From CAZYTM01 sp964649725 (GTDB lineage Bacteria > Desulfobacterota > Desulfuromonadia > Geobacterales > Geobacteraceae): a stretch of 64,000 bases of DNA. The stretch covers positions 62,001 through 126,000 of the forward strand of contig CAZYTM010000002.1 in assembly GCA_964649725.1 (NCBI GenBank), in the 5' to 3' direction. Each line of letters begins with the position of its first letter. The stretch's first letter is position 1. Shown piece after piece: positions 15,460 through 23,728 of the stretch. Made by a program: the position numbers and the translations under genes. Below the pieces are notes generated by a model. The model did not search any database, was not told the origin of the DNA, and was given only the letters and a program-made list of their open reading frames with translations.

Positions 15460-16344
15460 TCAATCCAACTCGTAGCTGAAACTCATCCCCCGCTCCTGCC
15501 GGACGATGTTGCTCAACTGACTGGCGGTCTCCTCCACCAGCATGTCCATCAGCAGCCGCTTCTTCTTCGGCGGCCTGATAATGCTCGGTTCACCTTCGAT
15601 ACCGGCTATTTTGCCAGCCTCTTCAATTGCATCCTGCAGGGTGCCGAGCTTGTCTACCAGCTTCAGCGCCTTGGCCTGTTCGCCGGAGAAGATCCTGCCG
15701 TCAGCAATCTTTGCCACTTCGTCCACCGGTAGTTTGCGCCCCTCTGCAACTGCCTTGACAAACTGGCTATGGGTGCTGTCGATGACACTCTGCAGCATCG
15801 CCTGTTCATCGGTAGTCATGGCGCGGACCGGTGAGCCGGAATCCTTGTAGCGGCCGGTCTTCAGGGTGAAAGACTTGAGCCCCAGTTTCCCCATCAGCCC
15901 TTCGATATTGGAGAGCTTCATCAGCACCCCGATACTGCCGGTAATGGTCCCTGGGTTGGCGTAGATGACACTGGCCGGGGCAGCTATGTAATACCCCCCC
16001 GAAGCGGCCACGCTCCCCATGGAGACGATCACCTTTTTCACTGCCGCAAGTTTACGCAGCTCGGCATGGATCTCCTGGGACGGCCCGACAACCCCCCCTG
16101 GTGAATCGATCCTCACCACCACTGCCTTCACCTTGCTGTCCTTCCTGAAGTCGCTCAGCTGTTTGACTATCTCCTGCGAATCGATAATCAGCCCCTTCAC
16201 TTCGATCAGGCCGATCCCGGCCGAAGAGACGATGCGCCGGTTGTCACCCCCCATCAGCGACGAAACGAGAAAGACTGTAGCGACAAAAAAAGAGGCTATC
16301 ACTGCCATAACTGCAAGTGTGACCCATATCCAGGTTCGTTTCAT
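15460..16344 (-). CDS. sppA: Signal peptide peptidase SppA (short form)
   Basis: A membrane-anchored serine protease of 294 residues that degrades cleaved signal peptides and other membrane fragments. One N-terminal membrane helix (residues 7-30) precedes the ClpP-fold protease. The catalytic pair is visible: Ser115 in SVAASGGYY and general base Lys167 in TGRYKDSGSP. VRIDSPGGVVGPSQEI and NPGTITGSIGVLM are further signatures. The length matches the single-domain form of Gram-positives and Geobacter rather than the 600-residue E. coli enzyme. GGAGCAGCT precedes the ATG. It is divergent from the phosphodiesterase gene. Confidence 0.93.
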   Translation of the reverse strand: MKRTWIWVTLAVMAVIASFFVATVFLVSSLMGGDNRRIVSSAGIGLIEVKGLIIDSQEIVKQLSDFRKDSKVKAVVVRIDSPGGVVGPSQEIHAELRKLAAVKKVIVSMGSVAASGGYYIAAPASVIYANPGTITGSIGVLMKLSNIEGLMGKLGLKSFTLKTGRYKDSGSPVRAMTTDEQAMLQSVIDSTHSQFVKAVAEGRKLPVDEVAKIADGRIFSGEQAKALKLVDKLGTLQDAIEEAGKIAGIEGEPSIIRPPKKKRLLMDMLVEETASQLSNIVRQERGMSFSYELD

Positions 16345-16373
16345 AGCTGCTCCATGTAATCCTTTTAACTGCT

Positions 16374-16395
16374 TGCCTAATCAACAGGTTAGGCA
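16374..16395. promoter_or_regulatory. Inverted repeat between divergent sppA and phosphodiesterase genes
   Basis: TGCCTAA (16374-16380) and TTAGGCA (16389-16395) are perfect 7-base arms around an 8-base spacer, placed between the two divergent start codons. The arrangement suits a dimeric regulator, though it could also be a leader hairpin. Confidence 0.4.
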
Positions 16396-16410
16396 TATAC
16401 TTTATTGCAT

Positions 16411-16956
16411 ATGGGACTGCCAGGACCTGCCAGAAATAATAGAGCGCCAACCAATACGGCTATACCTGAAAAGACGAAAGAGACCCGTCTGCTGGTCGTA
16501 GCCGACACCCATGGCAATCATAATGCCCTGCTCCTGGCAGTCGCTGAAGCCGGGCCGATAGATGCCATCATCCATCTTGGCGATGAACTGGAAGATATCG
16601 CCATTTTGGAGCGGAGTTCATCCCTGCCGGTCATCAAGATCGCCGGCAACTGCGATATCGGCGCCACTGCACCACGCGACCTGAGCCGCTCCTTTGCCGA
16701 GACAAAAACCTTTCTCACCCATGGTGACCGCTACAATGTCAAGGCAGGACTGGCAAAACTCCAGCAGAAAGCGCTGCAGGTAGAGGCACAGCTGGTCCTC
16801 TACGGTCATACTCATCGTGCCGCAGTTGAGCAGTGGAGCGGTATCACCTTCATCAACCCCGGCACACTTACGGCATCCAGCAGTAATCCGAGCTATGCCG
16901 TCGTCACTGTAGCCAACGGAACTGTCTCGGCCCGTATCGTCCCCTGCGACTATTGA
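16411..16956 (+). CDS. YfcE/MJ0936-family metallophosphoesterase
   Basis: A 181-residue calcineurin-like phosphodiesterase. Metal-binding motifs in order: VVADTHGN (DxH), IIHLGDELED (GD), IAGNCD (GNxD), FLTHGD (GH/HGD) and LYGHTHRA (GHTH), followed by the typical FINPGTLT. The family includes enzymes acting on phosphodiesters such as bis-pNPP; the natural substrate is unknown. The start is uncertain. ATG at 16411 gives a 20-residue leader before the domain, and no clear ribosome site is seen for it or for the TTG two codons earlier. Confidence 0.85.
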   Translation: MGLPGPARNNRAPTNTAIPEKTKETRLLVVADTHGNHNALLLAVAEAGPIDAIIHLGDELEDIAILERSSSLPVIKIAGNCDIGATAPRDLSRSFAETKTFLTHGDRYNVKAGLAKLQQKALQVEAQLVLYGHTHRAAVEQWSGITFINPGTLTASSSNPSYAVVTVANGTVSARIVPCDY

Positions 16957-16991
16957 CCACCACTCAGGATCCTCAGATTGCGCAGCAGCTG

Positions 16992-17008
16992 GCTGACAGC
17001 TTGTCAGC
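16992..17008. terminator. Short hairpin at the convergent gene ends
   Basis: GCTGACA-GCT-TGTCAGC is a perfect 7-bp stem with a 3-base loop. It overlaps the TGA stop of the minus-strand gene and lies 36 bases past the plus-strand stop. There is no T-run. Confidence 0.35.
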
Positions 17009-17396
17009 AACCGCAGCCGCAGTTGTGACAAACCTTGCGATTATGATCGTCCGGGGGGATAGTCTCCGGGGCAAAGGCGATACGGTTGACAGCCCGCTTG
17101 ATATCTTCATAGAGGTCAAGATTGGGGCTTTTGCCTATTACGTGACCGACGCAGATGCTGCCGAACCCGTCAGCCGGCGATGATATCCGCACGGCATTAA
17201 GCAGGTCGGCGTAGCTGTTGATGTCAATGGTGACTTCATGGTCAGCGCGCCAGTAAAGCTTGATACCGAACCTGGCCAGATCTTCCATCAATTCGACCAG
17301 AAAGAGTTCCACCCGTGCAGTCGACATATCAACGCGCCAGTCTGGCTTGATATGGTTCTGCTGATAAAACGTCAACGTCAGCTCTTTTCCTGCCAT
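17004..17396 (-). CDS. Uncharacterised protein with Cys-rich C-terminal tail
   Basis: A 130-residue protein I do not recognise. A good ribosome site (GAGGAGAA, seven bases before ATG) supports it as a real gene. It starts 13 bases after the stop of the response regulator gene, so the two form an operon. The body is mixed alpha/beta with no signal peptide or membrane helix (ELTLTFYQQNHIKPDWRVDMS, then VTIDINSYADLLNAVRISS). The last eight residues CHNCGCGC supply four cysteines and a histidine, suggesting a metal or Fe-S site, or a redox-active tail. It may be the effector or a partner of the adjacent regulator. Confidence 0.75.
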   Translation of the reverse strand: MAGKELTLTFYQQNHIKPDWRVDMSTARVELFLVELMEDLARFGIKLYWRADHEVTIDINSYADLLNAVRISSPADGFGSICVGHVIGKSPNLDLYEDIKRAVNRIAFAPETIPPDDHNRKVCHNCGCGC

Positions 17397-17409
17397 CAGC
17401 TGATTCTCC

Positions 17410-17808
17410 TCAATGACAACTATTGCTGGCTGCGACCTTGGTCTGCAGCGATTTGAAGATCATATCGAGCACATCCTTCTGCCGCGCCTCATATTTGTTC
17501 AAAACTGCCAGGCATGTCCCCATCGGGAAATGTTCATGGAGATATTCGGCATCGCGGCCGGAGAGGATGACAATACGATTCTTGTCGATCCCCGATTCGG
17601 TAGCAAACTTGAATATCTTTATGCCATCAAGCTTCGGCATCTCCAGATCGACCAAAAGCAGATCGACACCGCATTGCTGTAGAGCAGCCAGCGCCTGCAC
17701 CGGGTCGGTACAGGTCTCTACCTGCAACAGCGGGTAATATTTTTTGATATATCTGCTCAGCAGCGTTGAAAAAGCCACATCATCATCAACTATCAGAATC
17801 CTGCCCAT
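17410..17808 (-). CDS. Single-domain response regulator
   Basis: A CheY-like receiver domain alone (132 residues), with the acidic cluster ILIVDDD, phospho-acceptor Asp in LLLVDLEMPKLDG, Ser of the switch pair in VILSGRD and the conserved Lys in LNKYE. There is no DNA-binding output domain, so signalling must pass through protein contact. The gene overlaps two possible ATG codons; the second (17808) is better spaced from GAGGTC. No histidine kinase is adjacent. The downstream Cys-tailed protein is the likely functional partner. Confidence 0.88.
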   Translation of the reverse strand: MGRILIVDDDVAFSTLLSRYIKKYYPLLQVETCTDPVQALAALQQCGVDLLLVDLEMPKLDGIKIFKFATESGIDKNRIVILSGRDAEYLHEHFPMGTCLAVLNKYEARQKDVLDMIFKSLQTKVAASNSCH

Positions 17809-17890
17809 CATGACCTCAAAAATAATAATCGATGCCCGCAGGAGCCTGCTGCCCCACTACAGACATTTACTCCGCTTGTGACCTAAGATA

Positions 17891-18850
17891 TCACTTCAGG
17901 ATTCTTGTGGCAACGCTCAATACCTGGAAAGGGACTTGGATGTCAAGAATTTTTGCTGCCCGCATATTGATAACGAGTTCGGTTTTCTTCGGGGTGCTGA
18001 TCGGCATCTGGCTCGGTTTTTTTCCTGCCAGAATTCGCGCAGTATAGTCAGCAGCCAGATGCCCCTGCTCACCCGGATTAACCTCCAGTGCAAGCAGGGC
18101 ACCTCTGTCCGAGGCATCCGGCATATGTGATATAATCGGTATCTTGGCAACATTGGCACGATGTACAATTTTTTCAAAACCACGGGATCCGGCGCTCGAT
18201 TCTGAAACATAAATACAGTCTACCCTGGGGACAAGCTGGTTCAGTGAAGAGTCCAGTGCTGCCTGAGAGGCGACATTCGCTTCCACAACTGCAAATCCGT
18301 ATTGTGCCGCAAGCCGCTTGATCTCCTGCAACTGCACCACAGAGCCGATTTCCCGTGAATTATAGATCACCCCCAGGCTTTTTATCTTTTTCAGCTCCAG
18401 GGTAGTCTTGATCAGGTGCGCCATCGGCACCTTGGAACTGATCCCGGTAACATTCCGCCCTGTACCGGTCATGCTGCGTGATATTCCTGTCTCTACCGGT
18501 CCATAGACATCAACGAAAACAACCGGAATATCTTCGGTCTCGCGTACAGCCGCCAGAGTGATCGGTGCGCCGTAGGTGACTATGACATCAGCACCAATTG
18601 CATTGAATTTACGAATGGTATTCGCCCATGAAATCGGGTCTGGATTGGGATTCTGCATGATGATTTCCACGTTGCTCTGATCATACCCTTTTTGCGCCAG
18701 AGTCTTGACAAACGACCGGTGTGCATCACGATACCTGGCCAGATCACTGGTCATCACGGCTGCGACCAGTTTACTGGCTGCCTGGACAGGGATGGCAAAG
18801 CCAAGCGCCAGAAGAGATAAAATCAATATATGGATATAGCGGAATATCAT
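17891..18850 (-). CDS. ABC-type periplasmic substrate-binding protein (TrpX/COG2984 type)
   Basis: A 319-residue secreted binding protein with a signal peptide ending near IPVQA-AS and the ABC_sub_bind domain fold: GADVIVTYGAPITLAAVRET, IPVVFVDVYGPVETGIS, NVTGISSKVPMAHL, SLGVIYNSREIGSVVQLQEI and LALEVNPGEQGHLAADYTARILAG. GGAG lies upstream. It follows the MtrB-like gene by 26 bases in the same direction and may be co-transcribed with the cytochrome-porin pair. No ABC permease or ATPase accompanies it, so it could serve as a sensor input, possibly for the downstream response regulator. The ligand is unknown. Confidence 0.82.
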   Translation of the reverse strand: MIFRYIHILILSLLALGFAIPVQAASKLVAAVMTSDLARYRDAHRSFVKTLAQKGYDQSNVEIIMQNPNPDPISWANTIRKFNAIGADVIVTYGAPITLAAVRETEDIPVVFVDVYGPVETGISRSMTGTGRNVTGISSKVPMAHLIKTTLELKKIKSLGVIYNSREIGSVVQLQEIKRLAAQYGFAVVEANVASQAALDSSLNQLVPRVDCIYVSESSAGSRGFEKIVHRANVAKIPIISHMPDASDRGALLALEVNPGEQGHLAADYTARILAGKKPSQMPISTPKKTELVINMRAAKILDIQVPFQVLSVATRILK

Positions 18851-18876
18851 TATTTAAAACTCCACAATATTATACA

Positions 18877-20997
18877 TTACCACTTTGCCGTTAAGTACGC
18901 TACAACTGTCTGTACTGAGCCATCAAACAGAGATGAATTCTTCTCGTCGTATTCACGGTAGGTATAATCAACTGTGCAGGTGACATTTTTGTTCAGATGG
19001 TATGCAGCCCTGGTTGAGACAGAGTTCTCCACTGTCCTGATGCTGGAGAGCTCCTTGATCCCGGTTGTGTCGTTAGATGCATTTACAGTGACCAGTGTCG
19101 GATCGAATTCTGCGACTGACCTTACCTGTTGCAACGCCAGGGAGAGGTCGACCTTTTCATTGAAGCGGTAGAGACTGTTCATGGTCCAGACCTGGGCCTG
19201 ATTGGTATAATTGGTCAGCCCCTGTGTAGCTGGGGTCATCATCGAATAGAGTACTGCCTGGTCGGTATTGTTATGCAGGAATGCAAAGCTGGCACTCAAC
19301 GTCAGCTTCTCCAGCGGGCTTACCCAGAAACTGGTCGTTACGTTGTTGGTCTTCTTCTCCCGCGACAAAAGAACAGGTTGGGCGGAATAGGAGAGCGGGG
19401 AAAAACTGGCAAAAGTAAAGCGCTCTACATTATCATTTAGCTCCTTGCTGCTGCGGAAATTCCCGGTGACCCCCCATCTCTTTTTACTGGTATAGGTGGC
19501 CAGCAGCTGACCTTCATGCTTCTGCTCAAAAGAGGTGCCGTAGGAGGGGTGATCAGTCGTGGTATAGCCGTACAGAGCTTTGAGTCGCAAGCCGCGCAAC
19601 GGCTGGCTCAGAATCGTGAACGAGCCGCGCTGGGTGGCACTGTTCTCCGGCAGGTGCCAGTTCCGGAAAGAATTAGTACTGCTGTTTATCACCTGTTCCC
19701 GATGGAGATACTCCCCTTTATATTCCCCTTTGAAAGTAAGGATGTCGATCGGTCGGATGGAAAAGGTGACGGTGACGGTATCCTTCTGGCTGCCAAGATT
19801 GGGGCGGAGATCAATCGAAGGGGTCATGGCAAAACTGCTGGTTATAGTTGCCGGGGTAGTAGTATCGATCTCCATCCGGCGATATTTCATCGCAGCAGAG
19901 AACCATTTGCAGGGGGTATAAGTGAAATCACCGGCCGCATTGTGCATGGTTGCCGAACTTTCGCTGGCACCTCGGACATCGGTCAATCTTGAAAGGTTGT
20001 CACGTTTGCCATAACTGTAGGATGCTGCCCCTACTATTCCGCCAGAGAGAGATGTGTGGAGTTTTACCGTGTGAGAGTAGAAGCGGCTGTCCGGATTTTC
20101 GCTATGCTCCTGCATGCCGGCATTCCGGTCAGCCCGGGCGACAAACTGATCGCGAAGAATCCCTCCGGCATCCTCGAACTGTCTTATCTTGAAATTATAG
20201 ATGACGTCTACCACCCCTAAATGGGCATCGAAGCCGATATTCCCCTCATGGGTCTGCAGATTTACATTGCGCTGCTGGGAATAGCTGGTATTTGTACCCG
20301 CACCGAAAGATTGGTCGGCAAACCGGAGTTGGCTCAGACCATCCTTCTGGATGCGCCAGTAACCGAGATTGAAGTGGATCGGCTGGTCGTGAAACTTGAT
20401 TCTGAATGATGCCAGGTCTTGCTGCACCTTTACGCCATAACGCCCGGAAGGGTCCTTGTCCAGCGGATTATATGCGGTCCCCAGGCTGAATGCAGGAGAA
20501 AAGAGCTGTTCATGGTCCATATTGTGGAAGAGCGCCTCGCTCCGCAGATGGAATCGATAATCACCGGCATAGTCGAAGAGCAGATCGGCATGATAATCCT
20601 TCTCGTTGTTGAAGACACCCTCTACCGCTATCTTCAGATCCTTGCCAAGGCTGTTGATCATCCCGCCGCCAACGATACCTGAGTGCAGATATTCATATGG
20701 GGTTGCCCGGCCGCCATAACCGTCGACACTGAGAAACCGGTAGCCGGTGAAGCCCCTGACAAGGGTATGTGTCTCTATTTCGGCCGGTTCCACCACTTCT
20801 TCTACTGCAGTAACTGCATCTCCCTGCTCTTCACTATCCTCAGGGATAGCAGCTGACGACTCCGATTCAACTGCCGGTACTGCTCTCTCTTCTGCTGCTG
20901 CACCCACTTCTGCCGTAGCGCCGCAAACTGGAGCAGCCAGCGTCAGCAGGAAGATCGATGCCGTAACAGTCAATATCAGGACTCTACAATTGCTCAC
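18877..20997 (-). CDS. MtrB/PioB-family outer-membrane beta-barrel
   Basis: The porin sheath of a trans-outer-membrane electron conduit, 706 residues from a GTG at 20997 with AAGGAG seven bases upstream. The frame is open another 81 codons but that extension lacks a signal sequence. The chosen start gives a signal peptide ending APVCGA. It is followed by an acidic low-complexity linker (residues about 25-70, rich in E, A and V) and a long run of alternating polar/hydrophobic strands such as RGFTGYRFLSVDGYGGR and CTVDYTYREYD. The C-terminal residue is Trp (AYLTAKW), as expected for a BAM substrate. The neighbour upstream encodes the multiheme cytochrome that would fill the barrel. Confidence 0.85.
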   Translation of the reverse strand: MSNCRVLILTVTASIFLLTLAAPVCGATAEVGAAAEERAVPAVESESSAAIPEDSEEQGDAVTAVEEVVEPAEIETHTLVRGFTGYRFLSVDGYGGRATPYEYLHSGIVGGGMINSLGKDLKIAVEGVFNNEKDYHADLLFDYAGDYRFHLRSEALFHNMDHEQLFSPAFSLGTAYNPLDKDPSGRYGVKVQQDLASFRIKFHDQPIHFNLGYWRIQKDGLSQLRFADQSFGAGTNTSYSQQRNVNLQTHEGNIGFDAHLGVVDVIYNFKIRQFEDAGGILRDQFVARADRNAGMQEHSENPDSRFYSHTVKLHTSLSGGIVGAASYSYGKRDNLSRLTDVRGASESSATMHNAAGDFTYTPCKWFSAAMKYRRMEIDTTTPATITSSFAMTPSIDLRPNLGSQKDTVTVTFSIRPIDILTFKGEYKGEYLHREQVINSSTNSFRNWHLPENSATQRGSFTILSQPLRGLRLKALYGYTTTDHPSYGTSFEQKHEGQLLATYTSKKRWGVTGNFRSSKELNDNVERFTFASFSPLSYSAQPVLLSREKKTNNVTTSFWVSPLEKLTLSASFAFLHNNTDQAVLYSMMTPATQGLTNYTNQAQVWTMNSLYRFNEKVDLSLALQQVRSVAEFDPTLVTVNASNDTTGIKELSSIRTVENSVSTRAAYHLNKNVTCTVDYTYREYDEKNSSLFDGSVQTVVAYLTAKW

Positions 20998-21032
20998 CTG
21001 TGCGCTCCTTTTCACGAAAGCAACCCATGCAT

Positions 21033-22019
21033 TCACTGACGTAATGTCCCGCCCATACTCCCCGTAGAGGGGATATCGGAACCATGAATCCGTGCATGGC
21101 AGTCTGTACAGCGGTTGGCAAAGAGCTGTTTGACCCCTGGAGTATTGCTTATGGTATGCCCGCCATGGCACTGCATACAGAGGAATGGCATGGCTGAATT
21201 TAGCAGATGGATGTTGGCCGAACCATGGGGGGCATGACAATTGGCACAGTTCTCGGTTACATCTGCATGTTCAAAAGCAAATGGGCCCTGTTTCTCCATA
21301 TGACATCTGGTACAGGTATCCTTGGGGGTGGTCCCCCGCAGCAGTTTCTCCTGGACAGAGCCATGCGGGTTGTGGCAATCAACGCAAGCCATGTTTCTTT
21401 CCCGCAGGGGGTGGTGCGAAATCAGCTGGTTCTCTGCTTTTACCTCGGGATGACAGCCGTAACAGAGCTCTGCCATCTCTTCATGGCTCACTTTCTGCTG
21501 TGGCCCTTCATGAAGTTTATGACATTCAAAGCAGCTCACATCGTTAAGTGCATGCGGGCTTGCGTTCCAGTGGGCAAGAGCCGGGATTGATGCAGCTGAA
21601 TGACATTTCAGACAGATCAGTGATTGTGCCTGGGGGGGGAGATTCATGATATCCAGGAATTTTGTCGTATCACACTTCTTCTTCTGCGCGTCATTAACCT
21701 CAGGATCAGGATCAAGGTTGGCGATAGCCAGGCTCCCTGGGCCATGGCACGACTCGCAATTGACCAGCGGCAACCTGGTCTCGGGTTTGATCTGTTCGCC
21801 ATGGACACTATGCTTGAAATCATCGGTGATCTTTTCATGGAAGTGGCATCTGCTCACGCAGTTGTCGTCTCCTACATACTCGGCATCGAGACGACCGACT
21901 ATCATCCTCTCATACTCCCTGATCGGGAGGATCGGATGACTCTGCTTCATATCCGCGCAGGCAATGACCGTCAGCGGAATGACGGCGGCAATACTAAGCC
22001 ATAGACGTGCTTTCTGCAA
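21033..22019 (-). CDS. DmsE/MtrA-like multiheme c-type cytochrome (lipoprotein)
   Basis: A periplasmic/outer-membrane electron carrier of about 328 residues. I count nine CXXCH motifs (CESCH, CLKCH, CFECH, CYGCH, CVDCH, CTRCH, CANCH, CMQCH, CTDCH) plus one CX3CH (CVSRCH) near the N-terminus, giving up to ten hemes, as in the decaheme MtrA/DmsE family. TTG at 22019 is preferred over ATG six codons upstream: GGAGGAGG then sits eight bases before the start, and the signal ends in a lipobox (LTVIAC). It is followed 35 bases later by the MtrB-like barrel, so together they resemble a porin-cytochrome conduit. No surface cytochrome (MtrC/OmcA) is adjacent. Confidence 0.88.
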   Translation of the reverse strand: MQKARLWLSIAAVIPLTVIACADMKQSHPILPIREYERMIVGRLDAEYVGDDNCVSRCHFHEKITDDFKHSVHGEQIKPETRLPLVNCESCHGPGSLAIANLDPDPEVNDAQKKKCDTTKFLDIMNLPPQAQSLICLKCHSAASIPALAHWNASPHALNDVSCFECHKLHEGPQQKVSHEEMAELCYGCHPEVKAENQLISHHPLRERNMACVDCHNPHGSVQEKLLRGTTPKDTCTRCHMEKQGPFAFEHADVTENCANCHAPHGSANIHLLNSAMPFLCMQCHGGHTISNTPGVKQLFANRCTDCHARIHGSDIPSTGSMGGTLRQ

Positions 22020-22098
22020 CGTATGATCCTCCTCCATCAGGAATGACTCAACAGCTCGGTGCCAGAATCAATAATCTGAACGGCCCCTGATCGCTCTG

Positions 22099-22977
22099 TC
22101 AGTCCCCTTTGATCCCCTTTGTTGTGGTATAGATAAATGCCTTGACGATCGGATTCTGACTCACCTTGATCTCATGCGGAGTACCTGTTTCGATAACATG
22201 TCCGTCATGCATCATGGCGATCCGGTCCGAGACGTAGAGGGCAAAATTCAGATCGTGGGTCACGATGACCGTAGTGTTCCTGGTCGTCTCCTTCAGCTTG
22301 AGAATGGTGTTGGCAAGTTCATCCGTCGTTATCGGGTCCAGCTCCGCAGTCGGCTCATCATAGAGGATCAGGTCAGGGTTCATGGCGAGCGAACGGGCAA
22401 TTGCCACACGTTTTTTCATCCCTCCGGAGAGTTCGGAAGTGCGCAGTTTCTCTTTCCCCTCCAGACCGACCATGGCAAGCTTGTCGATGATGATCTCTTT
22501 GATCCGGTTCTCCTTGCAGATCCGCTTCTCCCGCAACCAGAGACCAACATTTTCACCGACTGTCAGCGAGTTGAACAGGGCCGAAGACTGGAACACCATG
22601 CTGTACCTGTAATCACGCCCCTCTTCTGCACTGCTATTCTGGTACAACGGCCGGCCATCGATGAATATGTCGCCGCTGTCAGGGGATTCAAGCTTGACGA
22701 TATGCTTCAACAGCACGCTTTTACCGGTTCCGGACGGGCCGATAATGGAAAATGTCTCACCTGCCTTGATAGCCAGGTTTATATCCTTGAGAACGTGATG
22801 TGTACCATAGTATTTGTTCAGGTGATCGATAGTTATATCGACCCCTCGGGTATCCTGCAGATTTACCTGGCAGTCATCATCCCCTAGCTGGAAGAATGAA
22901 CCGCTCAGCCCGTGCATAAGTTTGTGAAATATGCCGCCAGCTAACTTGACCGGCTCTTCCAGAATTTTAATTCCCAC
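22099..22977 (-). CDS. MlaF-like ABC transporter ATP-binding protein
   Basis: A 292-residue ATPase of the Mla/Ttg2A lipid-transport class. It has Walker A GPSGTGKS, Q-loop VFQSSALFNSLTV, signature LSGGMKKRVAIARSLA, Walker B LILYDEPTAELDP and switch His in VIVTHDLN. The phrase SALFNSLTVGENV and the TAELDPI form are typical of MlaF. An unusual N-terminal extension of about 45 residues precedes the ABC domain. The start is GTG with GAGGA eight bases upstream. No MlaE permease or MlaD gene lies nearby, so its permease must be encoded elsewhere. Confidence 0.85.
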   Translation of the reverse strand: MGIKILEEPVKLAGGIFHKLMHGLSGSFFQLGDDDCQVNLQDTRGVDITIDHLNKYYGTHHVLKDINLAIKAGETFSIIGPSGTGKSVLLKHIVKLESPDSGDIFIDGRPLYQNSSAEEGRDYRYSMVFQSSALFNSLTVGENVGLWLREKRICKENRIKEIIIDKLAMVGLEGKEKLRTSELSGGMKKRVAIARSLAMNPDLILYDEPTAELDPITTDELANTILKLKETTRNTTVIVTHDLNFALYVSDRIAMMHDGHVIETGTPHEIKVSQNPIVKAFIYTTTKGIKGD

Positions 22978-23048
22978 CTGATTAATCCTCGTACAATTAT
23001 AAGTAAATTTTCATCTCATAATAACAGAGTGATTATCCCTAATGCAAG

Positions 23049-23492
23049 TCAGAAGAGATATTTTTGCCGATTTGTGAAGTAATGTTTATGCCGGTAGATG
23101 AACTGGGTCAACAAAAGGAGTGCCAGTGACGCAGCAATATTGTTGACCGTCAATGCATTAGGGTTGACCCGTTCGCCAAGTACTTTCTCCAATTCGGCCA
23201 GGGAGATAAAATTCAGGTTGACAATAGTATTGACGATCTGGGCGATGTTATATATGAGCAGGCTGTACCAGCAGAGCAGCTGCCTCTTCATCACTCCGAG
23301 GAAGAGATAAAGACATACAATGCAATCGCCGAATACCAGAAATTTGGCAGCTGTCCCGGTATAGATCTGCCCGAGAAAAGGGTAAGGATTGCCAAAGGTT
23401 GATGCCGATACGAGGAAAAAGAAAAAATATAACCCGGTCAATAGCGTCAGTCCAAGGGGGCGACGCAGTTCATCTTCTTCACTATCAATCAT
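23049..23492 (-). CDS. Small multi-pass membrane protein of unknown function
   Basis: A 147-residue protein with an acidic N-terminus (MIDSEEDELRRP) and four hydrophobic stretches: GLTLLTGLYFFFFLVS, FLVFGDCIVCLYLFLGV, LLIYNIAQIVNTIVNL and AASLALLLLTQFIY. AAGGGAAT lies before the ATG. I recognise no family signature. It lies in the minus-strand run between the 31-residue membrane protein and the MlaF-like gene; a role in membrane processes is only a guess. Confidence 0.7.
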   Translation of the reverse strand: MIDSEEDELRRPLGLTLLTGLYFFFFLVSASTFGNPYPFLGQIYTGTAAKFLVFGDCIVCLYLFLGVMKRQLLCWYSLLIYNIAQIVNTIVNLNFISLAELEKVLGERVNPNALTVNNIAASLALLLLTQFIYRHKHYFTNRQKYLF

Positions 23493-23626
23493 ATTATTCC
23501 CTTAATGGCATCAGAATAGATATGTCGGCGAATCTTATCATCCCTTAAGCGGCAACGCAAGCCGATAACATAATCTGCAGCAGTCAGCCGTCGACTTATA
23601 TCAGGCCGGCAAACTGCTGCTTATGG

Positions 23627-23722
23627 TCATTTCTTGCGCATGTCACTGATGGCGACACAGATAGAAATCACCACCAATACGCCGACAATAAAAATGATAT
23701 CAGCAATACTGTAACCGAACAT
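23627..23722 (-). CDS. 31-residue single-helix membrane microprotein
   Basis: Reading the minus strand from ATG at 23722 gives MFGYSIADIIFIVGVLVV...SDMRKK, 31 residues: one hydrophobic helix with a basic end, ideal for a single-span inner-membrane peptide. The start codon lies six bases after the stop of the TPR gene, and GAGG in the junction can serve as ribosome site, so translation is probably coupled to the TPR gene. It resembles small accessory peptides of membrane complexes in size and topology. No homolog is claimed. Confidence 0.5.
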   Translation of the reverse strand: MFGYSIADIIFIVGVLVVISICVAISDMRKK

Positions 23723-23728
23723 GGGACC

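Noticed and set aside
16953..17008. Possible selenocysteine read-through at the TGA after CHNCGCGC
   Set aside because: A 7-bp hairpin overlaps the TGA and a 14-codon extension exists, but the hairpin does not sit at the normal SECIS distance and more likely serves as a terminator. A homolog with Cys at this position would be needed.
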